64,000 nt of DNA from Chloroflexi bacterium CFX6 (lineage in GTDB: Bacteria; Chloroflexota; Anaerolineae; Anaerolineales; Villigracilaceae), in contig SZPG01000004.1 of the NCBI GenBank assembly GCA_030263595.1, forward strand, positions 35,260 through 99,259, given 5' to 3'. Shown piece after piece: positions 7,418 to 16,378 of the stretch; position 1 is the first letter of the stretch; the number at the start of each line of letters is the position of its first letter. Position numbers and translations under genes: made by a program. Below the pieces are notes generated by a model, which saw only the letters and a list, made by a program, of their open reading frames with translations, did no database searches and was not told the origin of the DNA.

Positions 7418-9367
7418 CTAAGGAATCTGATAAGGCACTTCGGTAATGATCACGCCCGGCGTGGAAAGCAGTTCGCGGCGGAGCATTTCGGCGGTCTGCA
7501 TGTGCAATACATTGTGGACCTTTTTCGTGGGGACGAAATGAGGCACCACGATGGTAATGGTCTCGTTGGGCTGTCGGCTGGCGAGAATGTCGTGGATGTA
7601 GTCCAGCAACGGTTCCAGGAAGAGGCGGTAGGGGGAATCCACGATCACAAGACGGGTGCCGCGTCCCCACGTTTCCCACTTTCTACGGACCTTTTCCGTA
7701 TCGTCCGGTTCCATCGAAATGTGGACGGCTGTGATGTCGTCCGATAACATGCGCGCGTAACGGAGCGCGGCGAGCGTCCCCTGATGCACGTTGCTGATGG
7801 GGACGATGACGCGGTGGCGGATGTCGTAGGGCGGCGGTTCGCCGTAATGTTCCAGCGAGAGGCGGTTCGCCAGCCCGGTGTAATGGCGGCGGATCCACAG
7901 AAAGATGACGATCAGGACCGGCGTGAGGATCAGGACGATCCATGCGCCGTCGCGGAATTTCGTCACGGCAAAGACGCACATGACGATGAACGTGCAAAGC
8001 GCGCCGAAGCCGTTGCTGATCATCTTCAATTTCCATTTGCGGTCGTACTTCAACGTATGTGCGGACACGGACGTTCTGCCCTCGTCCTTAAGTTGACCCG
8101 AGCGCCGCCAGCGGCGCGCCATGCCCGCCTGCGCGAGCGTAAAGGACAGAAAAACGCCGATGGCGTAGAGCGGGATCAACCGCGAGACGCTTGCCTGGAA
8201 GATGACGATCAAAATGGACGCCGCCGCGCCGAGCGACACGATGCCATACGAATAGACCAGGCGGCTCCCGCGATAGGTCAACTGGCGCGGCATGAAGCCG
8301 TCTTTGGCAAGCACCGCGCTCAAACGCGGGAAACCCGCATAGGCGGTGTTCGCGGCAAGGATGAGGATCACTGTTGTGCCGATGATGACAAACAGGTAGA
8401 ACAACACCTGCCCGTCGAAGACCGTGCGCGCCAGTTGTGAGATGACCGTTTCCACTTCGGACGGCACGGCTTTGATCTCGCGCGCGAGGAACGAGATGCC
8501 CATGAAGAGGATGCCGAGGATGAACGCCATCCAGATGAGGGTGATGCCCGCGTTGCGGCTGCGCGGTTCCTTGAAGGCGGTAATGCCGTTCGAGATCGCC
8601 TCCACGCCGGTCAACGCGGCGGTGCCACTGGAGAAGGCGTGCAGAAGCAGGAACGCCGTCACGCCCGACAGCGCCTCGCCGAAATGTTCGATCTCCGGCG
8701 GGTTCGCCACCGTTCCCAGCGACCCGGTGAACACGCGGAAGAAACCCGTCCCGAGCGTGATGAACATGATGACGATGAAGAAGTAACTTGGGACGGCAAA
8801 CGCCGCGCCCGATTCCCGGACGCCCCTCAGATTGATGAGCGTGATCAGCGCGACGAAAGCCACGCACATCAGCACGCGGTAGGGGAACAGGCTGGGGTAG
8901 GCGGAAACGATCTGCGCCACGCCCGAAGAGATGGAAACCGATACGGTGAGGATGTAATCCGTCAGCAATGCGGCTGCGGCGACCAGCGCCGGGAAATGAC
9001 CGAGGTTATCGTACGCGACGACGTATGCGCCTCCGCCGTCGGGATAGGCGTGGATGATCTGCTCGTATGAAATGACCACGATCGCCAGCAAGCCGACGAT
9101 GACGATGGAAATGGGGAAAACGTACCCAAAGGCGATCGTCCCCGCCGCGGCGAGGATGACGAGGATCTCCTGCGTGGCGTACGCGGTGGACGACAGCGCG
9201 TCCGAGGCGAAGACCGCCAGACCGACCGCCTTGCCGATGGTCTGGTGAGGCGCGTCCGCGGTTTGAAGCGGACGTCCAATCAAATAATGACTGAGGTTGC
9301 GCGGGGGGGTGTATTCGGTGGTGCGGTGAATGAGGGACGTATCTTGATTGTCTTCAGGGTTGATCAT
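7418..9367 (-). CDS. KimA-like APC-superfamily potassium importer (copy 2)
   Basis: A 649-residue tandem paralogue of the next gene, colinear throughout: the same GLAVFASDALSSTAYATQE and AYPDGGGAYVV motifs, the same membrane topology and the same C-terminal USP-like domain (HRVIVPISNVHQG). Two copies of this large carrier plus two RCK regulators suggest subunit or condition specialisation. The upstream part of the open frame (to 9565) overlaps the kinase gene in another phase and is not coding. A TATAAT at 9412-9407 precedes the gene without a convincing -35 box. Confidence 0.85.
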   Translation of the reverse strand: MINPEDNQDTSLIHRTTEYTPPRNLSHYLIGRPLQTADAPHQTIGKAVGLAVFASDALSSTAYATQEILVILAAAGTIAFGYVFPISIVIVGLLAIVVISYEQIIHAYPDGGGAYVVAYDNLGHFPALVAAAALLTDYILTVSVSISSGVAQIVSAYPSLFPYRVLMCVAFVALITLINLRGVRESGAAFAVPSYFFIVIMFITLGTGFFRVFTGSLGTVANPPEIEHFGEALSGVTAFLLLHAFSSGTAALTGVEAISNGITAFKEPRSRNAGITLIWMAFILGILFMGISFLAREIKAVPSEVETVISQLARTVFDGQVLFYLFVIIGTTVILILAANTAYAGFPRLSAVLAKDGFMPRQLTYRGSRLVYSYGIVSLGAAASILIVIFQASVSRLIPLYAIGVFLSFTLAQAGMARRWRRSGQLKDEGRTSVSAHTLKYDRKWKLKMISNGFGALCTFIVMCVFAVTKFRDGAWIVLILTPVLIVIFLWIRRHYTGLANRLSLEHYGEPPPYDIRHRVIVPISNVHQGTLAALRYARMLSDDITAVHISMEPDDTEKVRRKWETWGRGTRLVIVDSPYRLFLEPLLDYIHDILASRQPNETITIVVPHFVPTKKVHNVLHMQTAEMLRRELLSTPGVIITEVPYQIP

Positions 9368-9425
9368 GTTTGCATGGGAGATTCCACGCCCTGGCATGGA
9401 TGCCGTATTATACGCCGATTCGAAT

Positions 9426-12400
9426 CTAACGGGATTCGATTTCCCCCGTCGTTTCCTTCGGCTGCGTAAGCGGGATCTGCAAATAAAAGACGCTTCCCTT
9501 TCCCAGTTCGCTTTCCACCCAGACCTTGCCGCGGTGACGTTCCGCGACGGATTTGACGATGGCAAGTCCCAGCCCGGTGCCGCGCTGGGCGAGCGCCTCG
9601 CGGTGCGTGCCGCGATAGAACTTCTCGAACATGCGCTTCATGTCCTCCGGCTGGATGCCGATGCCGGTATCCTTGATCGCAAAGGTCAGGGTGTCCGGCG
9701 CGGTCAGCAGGTGGAGGGTCACTTCGCCGCCTTTGGGTGTGTACTTGATGGCATTCTCCACGAGGTTGTAGACCGCCTGGTGCAGTAACGCCTGGTCGGC
9801 TTCCACGGCGTGAGGCATGTCGCGGGGGATTTCGACCGAAAGCGCGATCTCCTTGTTTCGCGCGAGCATTTGCAGCGCGCCGGTGACGCGCTCGATGATG
9901 TCCAGCACGGGGATGCTTTCCACCTGCAAGCCCACGCCGAAGTCAATGCGCCCGAGGTCGAGCAGGTTGCTGACGAGTTTCGACATGTTCTCCACGCCCT
10001 GCACGATCATCCTGATGTAACTCTTTTGCTGGTCGTTCAATTCGCCCGCCATTTCGAGCATGGTGGCGTAGCCGCGCATCAGCGTCAACGGCGAGCGCAG
10101 GTCGTGGCTCACGGTGGAGACGAAATCGGACTTCAACGAATCGATCTCCTTGAGTTGGGTCACGTCGCGCAGGATGCACACGCGCCCCACCGTGCGGTCT
10201 TCGGCGGTCATGGCGGAGGCGGTGGCGAGATAGGTCCTGCCGTTCGGCATTTTGATCTCGGAGGTGCGCCCGTCTTCGGAGGACGCCATGAGCAGGTCGT
10301 ACAGCGGCTTGATCGGGATCGTGCGCTGCAGGTCCTGGCGCTCGCCGCGGCGGATGACCACGTTGAAGAGTTGACTCGCCGCCGGGTTGACCAGCACGAG
10401 GCGGTTGGACGCGTCGGTGACCAGCACCGGGTCCGGCGTGGAGTTGAGGATGGTCTCCAGTTGACGCCTGCCCGCATCCACGGCGAGGAACAGGCGGATG
10501 TTCGCCACCGCCAAAGCCGCCTGACTCGCCAGCGTGGCGATGAAGCGGAGGTCGGATTCTCCGAAGGCCTTCTGTTTTTTATACGCTGCCCACAACACGC
10601 CGAAGTAACGGTTCTCGTGCCGCAGCGCCACCGCGGACAGGGATTCGGGGTGGGGCAGGTTTGGGTCGAGATCCAGCCCCCGGGTCCGCGAAAGAACCGC
10701 CATGACGAGCCGTTCCTGCTTTTCGGTGAGCGCGAGGATCTGCTGATCCAGGTGCATGTACGCGTCCTTTTCAGGTCCGCTCGAATACCGGAAGGGAATC
10801 TCGACCAGGCCGGGGATCATATCCCGCACGAGGACGATGCGCGCCGCGCTGGCGCCGCTTTCCACAACGGCTTTGAGGATGACCTCCAGCGCCCGATCGA
10901 GTTGAAGCGTGGAGGCGACGCCCTGGCTGACGACCAGCAGGCGGTTCAGTTCGTCGAGGCGCCCCTGCAAACTGAGGCGCATCTGCTCGAAGGCGCGGCG
11001 CAGTTCACCGACCTCGTCCACGCCGTCGGTCTGGAGGGAGCGATCCAGTTTGCCGGCTGCGATGTGTTTCGCCTCCGCCGCCAGGCTCCGCAACGAACCG
11101 GTGACCGCGCGCAGGCTCAACCGCAGCGAGACCAGCGCGAACATCCCCAGCACGACGATCATGATCGAGATCGGCAACGCGATCTGAATGGCGATCTGCT
11201 GCGCCTCCTGCGCGGGGACGGTCAGCACGATGAACCAGGGATGTCCCGGCACCGGCTGGCGATAGACCAGTTGCCGGACGCCGTTCGAGGCGGTCTCCTC
11301 GCTCAAGCCGGTTTGCGAGGCGTCCCCTCCGGCATATTGGGTCATGATCTGCGAGGCTTGCGGGTGATAAAGGATGACGCCCTGGTCGTCCACGAGGAAT
11401 CCCGCGCCGTTCAATTCCCGCAGGCTGTTCAGGCTGTTGACCAGCGAGCGCATGTAGGGGTTGGTTTGCAGGTCGGTGCGGGCGATGAGGACGCGTCCCG
11501 CGCCGGGCAGGGTTGCGAGGAACGAAATGCGCGCCGCGCCGTCCGCTTCGGGCGGGATGGAATACATTTGATTCGGGACGCCCTGCGCGGAAAGAATGAC
11601 CCCCGTTTCCTCCTGGGCGGTCAATTGGGACGAAACCCCGGCAGGATAACTTGCAAGGACGGCATGGGTTTGAAGATCAACCAGGATCAATTGATTGAAA
11701 TAGGGGACGGAGCGCATCTGCCTGCCGAGCAATTCGGACAGGTCGGCCGGGTCTTCGTTCAATTGCGGATCGGAGGCGATCTGACTCACGAGATTTTGCC
11801 CCGCTTCGAGGAAGAACGGCACACTCTGAGAGCCGACCTGCGCCGCGCCCGCCAGGCGTTCCTCCAGCAGGCTGCGGGCGGCGCGCCCGGCGATGATCCA
11901 ATCTCCCAGCAGGAGCGTGACCAGTAAAATGGAAATGATCGTGCCGGTGCCGGAAATGAAACGCGTCTCGATGCTTTTCTCCGCGGGCGAGGGTTCCAGG
12001 GCGCCGGGTCCGCCCCACAGCGCGGGGAAGGCAATGGAGATCGCCTGCGCCGCGAGCCCCGCGAGGAGCATTTCGCCGCCGAAGGTCAACGCCGCCGCTC
12101 CGGCATTGCTGATGGCGTAGTCCAGCCGTTCAGTGACCGAGGCGAGCGAGGAGGCGGTAAAGAACGCGCTGAACATGAACACGATCACGTGCAGGACTGT
12201 CAGGCTGAGCGCGCCCGCCAGGGGCTGGCGCAGTAGACGATAGAACGGAGTGCGGTATTTCTGCCGCGCGAAGACCGCGAACAAAGCCCCTATCAAACCG
12301 AGATCGAGAACTGTGAACAGGTTGTGCGTATCCCACACCCCGCGCAGCAACCCGCCGACCATGCCGAGCGCGGAGGCGGCGATCGGTCCCAGCCAGCCGC

Positions 12401-12707
12401 CCGCCAGGGTCCACGGAATGGCGGAGAAGAACATCATCGTCGAGCCGGGCGGTTCCTCCGGCAAGCCCGGCGCCGGCAGCGCGGAGGTGGAAAACTCCAC
12501 GCCGAAGAACAACGTCCCGACGACCTGGGCGACAAAAAGAACGCCGAGCAAACTCCACGCGCGGGCGTTCCATTCGGTTTGATATTTCCGCCAGGAATAC
12601 AGCGCCACCCCCAGCAGACCCGCCATCCCGAACCACATCAGCCACCCCGCCAACGGGATGGAATTGAGGTACGGCAGGCTGGTCAACAGCGAGGCGATGA
12701 ACCGCAT
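9426..12707 (-). CDS. Large membrane sensor histidine kinase (MASE-like TM, Cache, HAMP, GAF, PAS, HisKA, HATPase)
   Basis: A protein of about 1093 residues starting at the ATG at 12707. In order: a multi-pass N-terminal membrane region (about 1-230), a further helix, an extracytoplasmic Cache-like region (about 270-510), a membrane helix, a HAMP linker (about 540-595), a GAF domain (about 610-760) and a PAS domain (about 770-870, ETILNSTPDPVLVTD). The HisKA phospho-acceptor helix is VSTVSHDLRSPLTL. The ATPase domain shows the N box NLVENAIKYTP, the G1 box DTGIGI and the G2 box GTGLGLAIV. All catalytic motifs look intact. No response regulator is adjacent, so the kinase is an orphan and its signal is unknown. 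Confidence 0.92.
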   Translation of the reverse strand: MRFIASLLTSLPYLNSIPLAGWLMWFGMAGLLGVALYSWRKYQTEWNARAWSLLGVLFVAQVVGTLFFGVEFSTSALPAPGLPEEPPGSTMMFFSAIPWTLAGGWLGPIAASALGMVGGLLRGVWDTHNLFTVLDLGLIGALFAVFARQKYRTPFYRLLRQPLAGALSLTVLHVIVFMFSAFFTASSLASVTERLDYAISNAGAAALTFGGEMLLAGLAAQAISIAFPALWGGPGALEPSPAEKSIETRFISGTGTIISILLVTLLLGDWIIAGRAARSLLEERLAGAAQVGSQSVPFFLEAGQNLVSQIASDPQLNEDPADLSELLGRQMRSVPYFNQLILVDLQTHAVLASYPAGVSSQLTAQEETGVILSAQGVPNQMYSIPPEADGAARISFLATLPGAGRVLIARTDLQTNPYMRSLVNSLNSLRELNGAGFLVDDQGVILYHPQASQIMTQYAGGDASQTGLSEETASNGVRQLVYRQPVPGHPWFIVLTVPAQEAQQIAIQIALPISIMIVVLGMFALVSLRLSLRAVTGSLRSLAAEAKHIAAGKLDRSLQTDGVDEVGELRRAFEQMRLSLQGRLDELNRLLVVSQGVASTLQLDRALEVILKAVVESGASAARIVLVRDMIPGLVEIPFRYSSGPEKDAYMHLDQQILALTEKQERLVMAVLSRTRGLDLDPNLPHPESLSAVALRHENRYFGVLWAAYKKQKAFGESDLRFIATLASQAALAVANIRLFLAVDAGRRQLETILNSTPDPVLVTDASNRLVLVNPAASQLFNVVIRRGERQDLQRTIPIKPLYDLLMASSEDGRTSEIKMPNGRTYLATASAMTAEDRTVGRVCILRDVTQLKEIDSLKSDFVSTVSHDLRSPLTLMRGYATMLEMAGELNDQQKSYIRMIVQGVENMSKLVSNLLDLGRIDFGVGLQVESIPVLDIIERVTGALQMLARNKEIALSVEIPRDMPHAVEADQALLHQAVYNLVENAIKYTPKGGEVTLHLLTAPDTLTFAIKDTGIGIQPEDMKRMFEKFYRGTHREALAQRGTGLGLAIVKSVAERHRGKVWVESELGKGSVFYLQIPLTQPKETTGEIESR

Positions 12708-12714
12708 GAGGAGG

Positions 12715-12720
12715 ATTATA
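12715..12720 (-). promoter_or_regulatory. Possible -10 box immediately before the kinase gene (leaderless start)
   Basis: A perfect TATAAT lies 7 nt upstream of the ATG at 12707 on the minus strand. No Shine-Dalgarno is present (the intervening bases are pyrimidine-rich), so transcription would begin at or next to the start codon. No good -35 box is seen. Confidence 0.35.
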
Positions 12721-12841
12721 GCCCCAATTTTGTGGTTGATAGTCCATCTCGATCCCGCAAACAGCGACGCGATTTGTCTTGGAACCAAGTTATACTTGTA
12801 TCGGCGAACCGTTGATCCACCTCAATATAGGGGCAAGTCAC

Positions 12842-13003
12842 ATGCCAGCGCCCGAGAATATTCGACAAACCGTGAAGAGGGTCCCTGGGAAACCACTAGG
12901 GATTATAAAGATCGAGCCTTCAGTGGACAGGGAGATTGATTGACTGGTCCATGAGTCGTATGGATCGAGTGAGGAGAAGGTCAAGGTGATGGAAGGTTAT
13001 TGA
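12842..13003 (+). pseudogene. Decayed C-terminal tail of a restriction/methyltransferase-like gene, with an in-frame stop
   Basis: From the ATG at 12842 the frame reads 33 residues (MPAPENIRQTVKRVPG and onwards, ending in REID), then TGA at 12941-12943, and continues in the same frame with LVHESYGSSEEKVKVMEGY to a second stop at 13001. A tail of the form ID-x-LV-x-x-x-YG-x-x-EE-x-x-x-VEG is, from memory, common at the C-terminus of large restriction-modification methylases and related short proteins. The fragment looks like a gene remnant at the edge of an accessory island. A short functional protein cannot be excluded. The remaining bases between 12708 and 13094 contain no other recognisable gene. 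Confidence 0.4.
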
Positions 13004-13038
13004 CCCATTTGTTTTCTAAACTCTGCAACAAAAGCATA

Positions 13039-13044
13039 TATAAT
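13039..13044 (+). promoter_or_regulatory. Possible -10 box of the HExxH cassette
   Basis: A TATAAT within an AT-rich stretch lies 51 nt upstream of the first cassette gene. The best -35-like sequence (TTGACC at 13000) is 33 nt away, too far for a standard promoter, so only the -10 element is supported. Confidence 0.3.
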
Positions 13045-13094
13045 GGCTCACAAGATGTTATAAACCCAGAGATGCCAAAAACAGGAGGAACAAC

Positions 13095-13463
13095 GTGGAA
13101 CCACAGGAAAATAAACTGGAAATGCAGAGGGCGCTGGCAAGCAGTGAAGATGATCTTCTGGCTGTGATTGGTTTCGCCGAGGCGCAGAAACACATGCACG
13201 CAGCCCCTCCTGACAAGTCGAGGATGATCCAATTAGGCAGGGAATGGATGGATAAAAATCTTCAAATCATTCAAGAGAAGATCTGCCAGGATGAAACTCT
13301 AAGAAAATTCTCGCAAACCGACGAAAGCATGGTTGATTTGGGAGTTCTGATTGCGGATGCAATTGCGGGTTTATATGTCGGCGTTCCGTTTGTGGCAATT
13401 GCGGCGTGGATCACGAAAAAGGGACTTGCTCATGTCTGTCATGATATTTGGTCAAACGCTTAA
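13095..13463 (+). CDS. Unrecognised small protein, first gene of the HExxH cassette
   Basis: A 122-residue protein of unknown family starting at a GTG with a perfect AGGAGG 6 nt upstream. The first 75 residues are charged and helical in character. Residues about 80-107 form a hydrophobic stretch (VLIADAIAGLYVGVPFVAIAA split by few polar residues) that could be a membrane helix, followed by a short basic/Cys-His tail. The 3' end overlaps the next gene by 32 nt, so the two are expressed together. It could be a partner, immunity or regulatory protein for the downstream protease-like product; this is inferred only from the arrangement. Base composition is visibly more AT-rich than the flanking housekeeping genes. 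Confidence 0.65.
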   Translation: MEPQENKLEMQRALASSEDDLLAVIGFAEAQKHMHAAPPDKSRMIQLGREWMDKNLQIIQEKICQDETLRKFSQTDESMVDLGVLIADAIAGLYVGVPFVAIAAWITKKGLAHVCHDIWSNA

Positions 13464-14940
13464 GTGGGTTCGAACCCCTTTTGCGCATCAGGAACTCCGC
13501 AAACTGGAATCGCTTGGATTGTACGATGGCGCGGACAAGGACACACTCGAAGGATACTTGCTTTCCCATGACGATGTTTTAGCCAAAGTTGGCATTCTTC
13601 GAGCAACCAGCTTTGAATCAGATTACCGCCGACGAAGTCAAAACTTCCACGTCGAACTCGATCCAAGTCCAAAAGTGCTTGCGTACGCGAGACCTGACCG
13701 GATTGGAAAGGCGTATCTGTCTCGGGGTCTGATAATTGCATTGGAAGATGCCTGCCAATCAGTAACGAGCGATATACGAAGCTTATATGCTTTGAATTCC
13801 GACGACGCTGCAATGCAGGCGTTGAATATGGCGCCCAATGTAGCCTGGCTCCCTCAACTGTCGAATGTTTTGGATCCCTATCGTTATGTAAATTATGAAC
13901 CCATGATCGAAATAGCCAAAGTCAACAATGACAGGGCAATCGTCGGACTATTCCACAAATTCGTTTCTCACTCACAATTTCGACAGGACCTGGGGGACTT
14001 TCTTTCGTTACTAAGCGTAATCTGGGTTTCTTCGCACGAGGATGCCCACTTTTTTCTCGGACATATTAATTACTTCAATGACAGACTCGGCAGTCTTCCG
14101 GGGGAGCCGGGCAGTTATTTCAGCGAGTTCGTCGGCAAATATACGAATGCCCAAAATCAAGAGCTTCGATTGTCCGCCGAACTGGCGGCAGACTCCAACG
14201 CGGCTGTCGTCCTGACAGATCATCTATGCTTTGATGAGATGTATAGCATAAACTCTTTTCTCAATAAGCACATCCAACACCTGGCGCCGATGTTAATCAA
14301 TTCAGGCATAAGCAAAGAAGCGCTGAAGACCATTTATTTGTTCAGACTCGCAGTTGTCGCCGCTACAATTGCGATAGCAGTTTTTGAACGAAATACAATA
14401 AAAAATTCATCGGCGTCTCCGGAATATCCCACCATGGGAATACGAATCCTGAACATTGTGCAGGAGATCTCCGGAAGGATCATGGTCATCAGCCAGGTTC
14501 ACCCAGAGCGGGAGTTGGCGCGCTTAACCATGGAAAATTGGATACACGCGTTTTTGATGGCGCAACGCGATATCGAAATCATCCTTCTATACCTCTTCGA
14601 GCAGGGATTTGTCCTGTACGACGGAGCAATAAAAGTGAGAACAGTTGACGAAATTCTTGAATTCAAACTGGATAAACAGATGTTAGGGGAATTTGTCAGT
14701 TTCTTGATATTCTACGCATTTGAGCCGCGTGCAATCGCCGGTCTTAATCTTGAACGCAGGAGGGAGTTGACGGAATACTTCTCGAAGCATATCCTGGCAA
14801 TAAAAAACAGTGAGAAGTTTTCCGAATTTAGATTGGCAGTTCCAGGTCAAAAAAAGGAAAAGGTCGAGGAAAGCCTGGCATTTGATCGCAAACAAGCGGA
14901 AAATCTGGCGGGGATGATCGAAGCTATTCAGTCCATTTAG
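13432..14940 (+). CDS. HExxH (gluzincin-like) putative metalloprotease of unknown family
   Basis: A 502-residue protein starting at 13432 (an alternative ATG is at 13441). It has a zinc-metalloprotease core: SHEDAHFFLGH gives HExxH at residues 202-206, and ELAAD at 250-254 supplies the downstream Glu/Asp typical of ExxAD gluzincins such as M48 and the Lit (U49) phage-exclusion peptidase. There is no signal peptide. One moderately hydrophobic stretch (about 305-320) might associate with membrane. The gene overlaps the small upstream gene and is AT-rich against its surroundings, as expected for acquired DNA. A defence (abortive infection) role is plausible by analogy with Lit but unproven; an internal housekeeping protease is the alternative. 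Confidence 0.6.
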   Translation: MSVMIFGQTLKWVRTPFAHQELRKLESLGLYDGADKDTLEGYLLSHDDVLAKVGILRATSFESDYRRRSQNFHVELDPSPKVLAYARPDRIGKAYLSRGLIIALEDACQSVTSDIRSLYALNSDDAAMQALNMAPNVAWLPQLSNVLDPYRYVNYEPMIEIAKVNNDRAIVGLFHKFVSHSQFRQDLGDFLSLLSVIWVSSHEDAHFFLGHINYFNDRLGSLPGEPGSYFSEFVGKYTNAQNQELRLSAELAADSNAAVVLTDHLCFDEMYSINSFLNKHIQHLAPMLINSGISKEALKTIYLFRLAVVAATIAIAVFERNTIKNSSASPEYPTMGIRILNIVQEISGRIMVISQVHPERELARLTMENWIHAFLMAQRDIEIILLYLFEQGFVLYDGAIKVRTVDEILEFKLDKQMLGEFVSFLIFYAFEPRAIAGLNLERRRELTEYFSKHILAIKNSEKFSEFRLAVPGQKKEKVEESLAFDRKQAENLAGMIEAIQSI

Positions 14941-14994
14941 CAAATGCAGACCATGGACAAAGCGCGGCTGTGGTTCTTCCCCTCGCTGACCGCT

Positions 14995-15717
14995 TCAATC
15001 CTCCCAGTATCTTCCCCGGTACGACCCCGGCAGCAAATCCGCCAATGACTCCATGATCCGTTTCGTCCCTTCGTGCAATGCCTTTCGATGGTCCCCCTCC
15101 TCCTTCAAGTAAAACGGCTTTCCCACCGTAAGTGTGACCGGGGCGCGCCTTAGCCTTCGCATGTGACCGTAGACGTTGCTGTTCTCCGTCCCGGTCATCG
15201 CGACAGGGACGATCGGCGCGCCGGACTTCAAGGCGAAGAACGCCGCGCCCTCCGTCCCTTCCTCCAGTCCACCCGTCAGGGATTGCCTCCCCTCCGGCGC
15301 GAGGGTGAGAAACCGTCCCTGCGACAAACCTTCGAGAACGGCGCGCACAGCCTTACGGTCCGGTTTGCCGCGATGGACCCAGATGATCCCATAGGCGCGG
15401 AAGAGAGGTCCCACCAGCCAGTGTTCGCTCAGTTCGATCTTGCCCATCCCGTCGAGCATGACCGGAACGGATGCCGCGAGCAGGACCGCGTCCGCGTCGC
15501 CGAGGTGATTGATGACGACCAGCGCCGGTCCGCGCGTCGGGAAGTTCTCCATCCCGCGGACGGCGGTTTTCAGAAAAACGAACGTGAGCAGTTTCGTCAT
15601 CCCGCGCATCAAGACGCGGAATGCCCTGCGGGGCAGAGTCAGTTTTGGCAGTGAGACCAGTTCCGGTCTCCACCAATCGCTGATGGGTTTAGGCGGGGAG
15701 GATGGCTGAGTCTGCAT
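14995..15717 (-). CDS. 1-acyl-sn-glycerol-3-phosphate acyltransferase (PlsC family), copy 1
   Basis: A 240-residue membrane-associated acyltransferase of phospholipid synthesis. It has the catalytic HX4D box (NHLGDAD), a GIIWVHRG acceptor-site motif and the PEGR box (LAPEGRQS). The ATG at 15717 overlaps the upstream plsC paralogue by 29 nt. It is the last gene of the cmk-plsC-plsC series and converges with the HExxH cassette across a 54-nt gap. Confidence 0.9.
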   Translation of the reverse strand: MQTQPSSPPKPISDWWRPELVSLPKLTLPRRAFRVLMRGMTKLLTFVFLKTAVRGMENFPTRGPALVVINHLGDADAVLLAASVPVMLDGMGKIELSEHWLVGPLFRAYGIIWVHRGKPDRKAVRAVLEGLSQGRFLTLAPEGRQSLTGGLEEGTEGAAFFALKSGAPIVPVAMTGTENSNVYGHMRRLRRAPVTLTVGKPFYLKEEGDHRKALHEGTKRIMESLADLLPGSYRGRYWED

Positions 15718-16378
15718 AGACGCCTCGATATTCTTCGGGCAACAACCCGGCAAGATGACGCATCACAAGATCCGCGTTCGCCTGCCGCGCGTCACGCTTC
15801 TCTTTTCCTTTGGTTGGGATCTCGGGGAGCGTGATGGGTTTGCCGATGCGCATCTCCAGCGTGGGACGCTCCCCGCGGCGGGCGCGCCGCCAGAAATCCT
15901 CGGTGGTTCCCACGAGCGCGGCGGGGAGGACCGGCGCGCGCGTCCGTTCGACGATGTAGGCAATGCCGGGTTTTGCGCGCCGCATCGCCGTGATGTGCGA
16001 ACGTCCGCCTTCCGGCGCGATCAACAACGGATGACCCGCCTCGACGGCGTCAACGATCCGCGCGAACAGCGCGCGGTCGTAATCGCCGCGATGCACGGGG
16101 ATCACGCCGTACATCTTCAACAACTGCCCCTGACCGGGCTTGTCGAACACGTCCGATGCGCCGATGATCTCCAGTTGTCGGGGCCAGAACGCCGCCGCGA
16201 ACGGAGGATCGTAGATCGAAACGTGATTCATCGCCACCAGGTATGGTCCGCTGTGCGGGACGTTTTCTTTTCCCGTGATCTTTACGTTTGCCAATATATG
16301 GAAAACCCCCCGAAACGCCGCGCGCAGCAATGGGCGGCTGACCCTGAACCTGAATGGGACACGATACGCGCCGCTCAT
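15689..16378 (-). CDS. 1-acyl-sn-glycerol-3-phosphate acyltransferase (PlsC family), copy 2
   Basis: A 229-residue acyltransferase with HX4D (NHVSIYD), GVIPVHRGD and APEGGRS boxes, all intact. The start ATG overlaps the cmk stop codon (ATGA), so the pair is translationally coupled. Of the two tandem enzymes one may be the true PlsC and the other may use a different acceptor or acyl donor; sequence alone does not settle this. Confidence 0.9.
   Translation of the reverse strand: MSGAYRVPFRFRVSRPLLRAAFRGVFHILANVKITGKENVPHSGPYLVAMNHVSIYDPPFAAAFWPRQLEIIGASDVFDKPGQGQLLKMYGVIPVHRGDYDRALFARIVDAVEAGHPLLIAPEGGRSHITAMRRAKPGIAYIVERTRAPVLPAALVGTTEDFWRRARRGERPTLEMRIGKPITLPEIPTKGKEKRDARQANADLVMRHLAGLLPEEYRGVYADSAILPA

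Noticed and set aside
9810..11927. A 705-codon open frame on the plus strand
   Set aside because: It is antisense to the histidine kinase, has no recognisable domain and a composition typical of GC-rich shadow frames; the opposite strand has complete kinase motifs.
12941..12943. In-frame TGA in the methylase-like tail considered as selenocysteine
   Set aside because: The position is not a cysteine in the remembered family pattern, the fragment is truncated, and no hairpin with suitable spacing was apparent.
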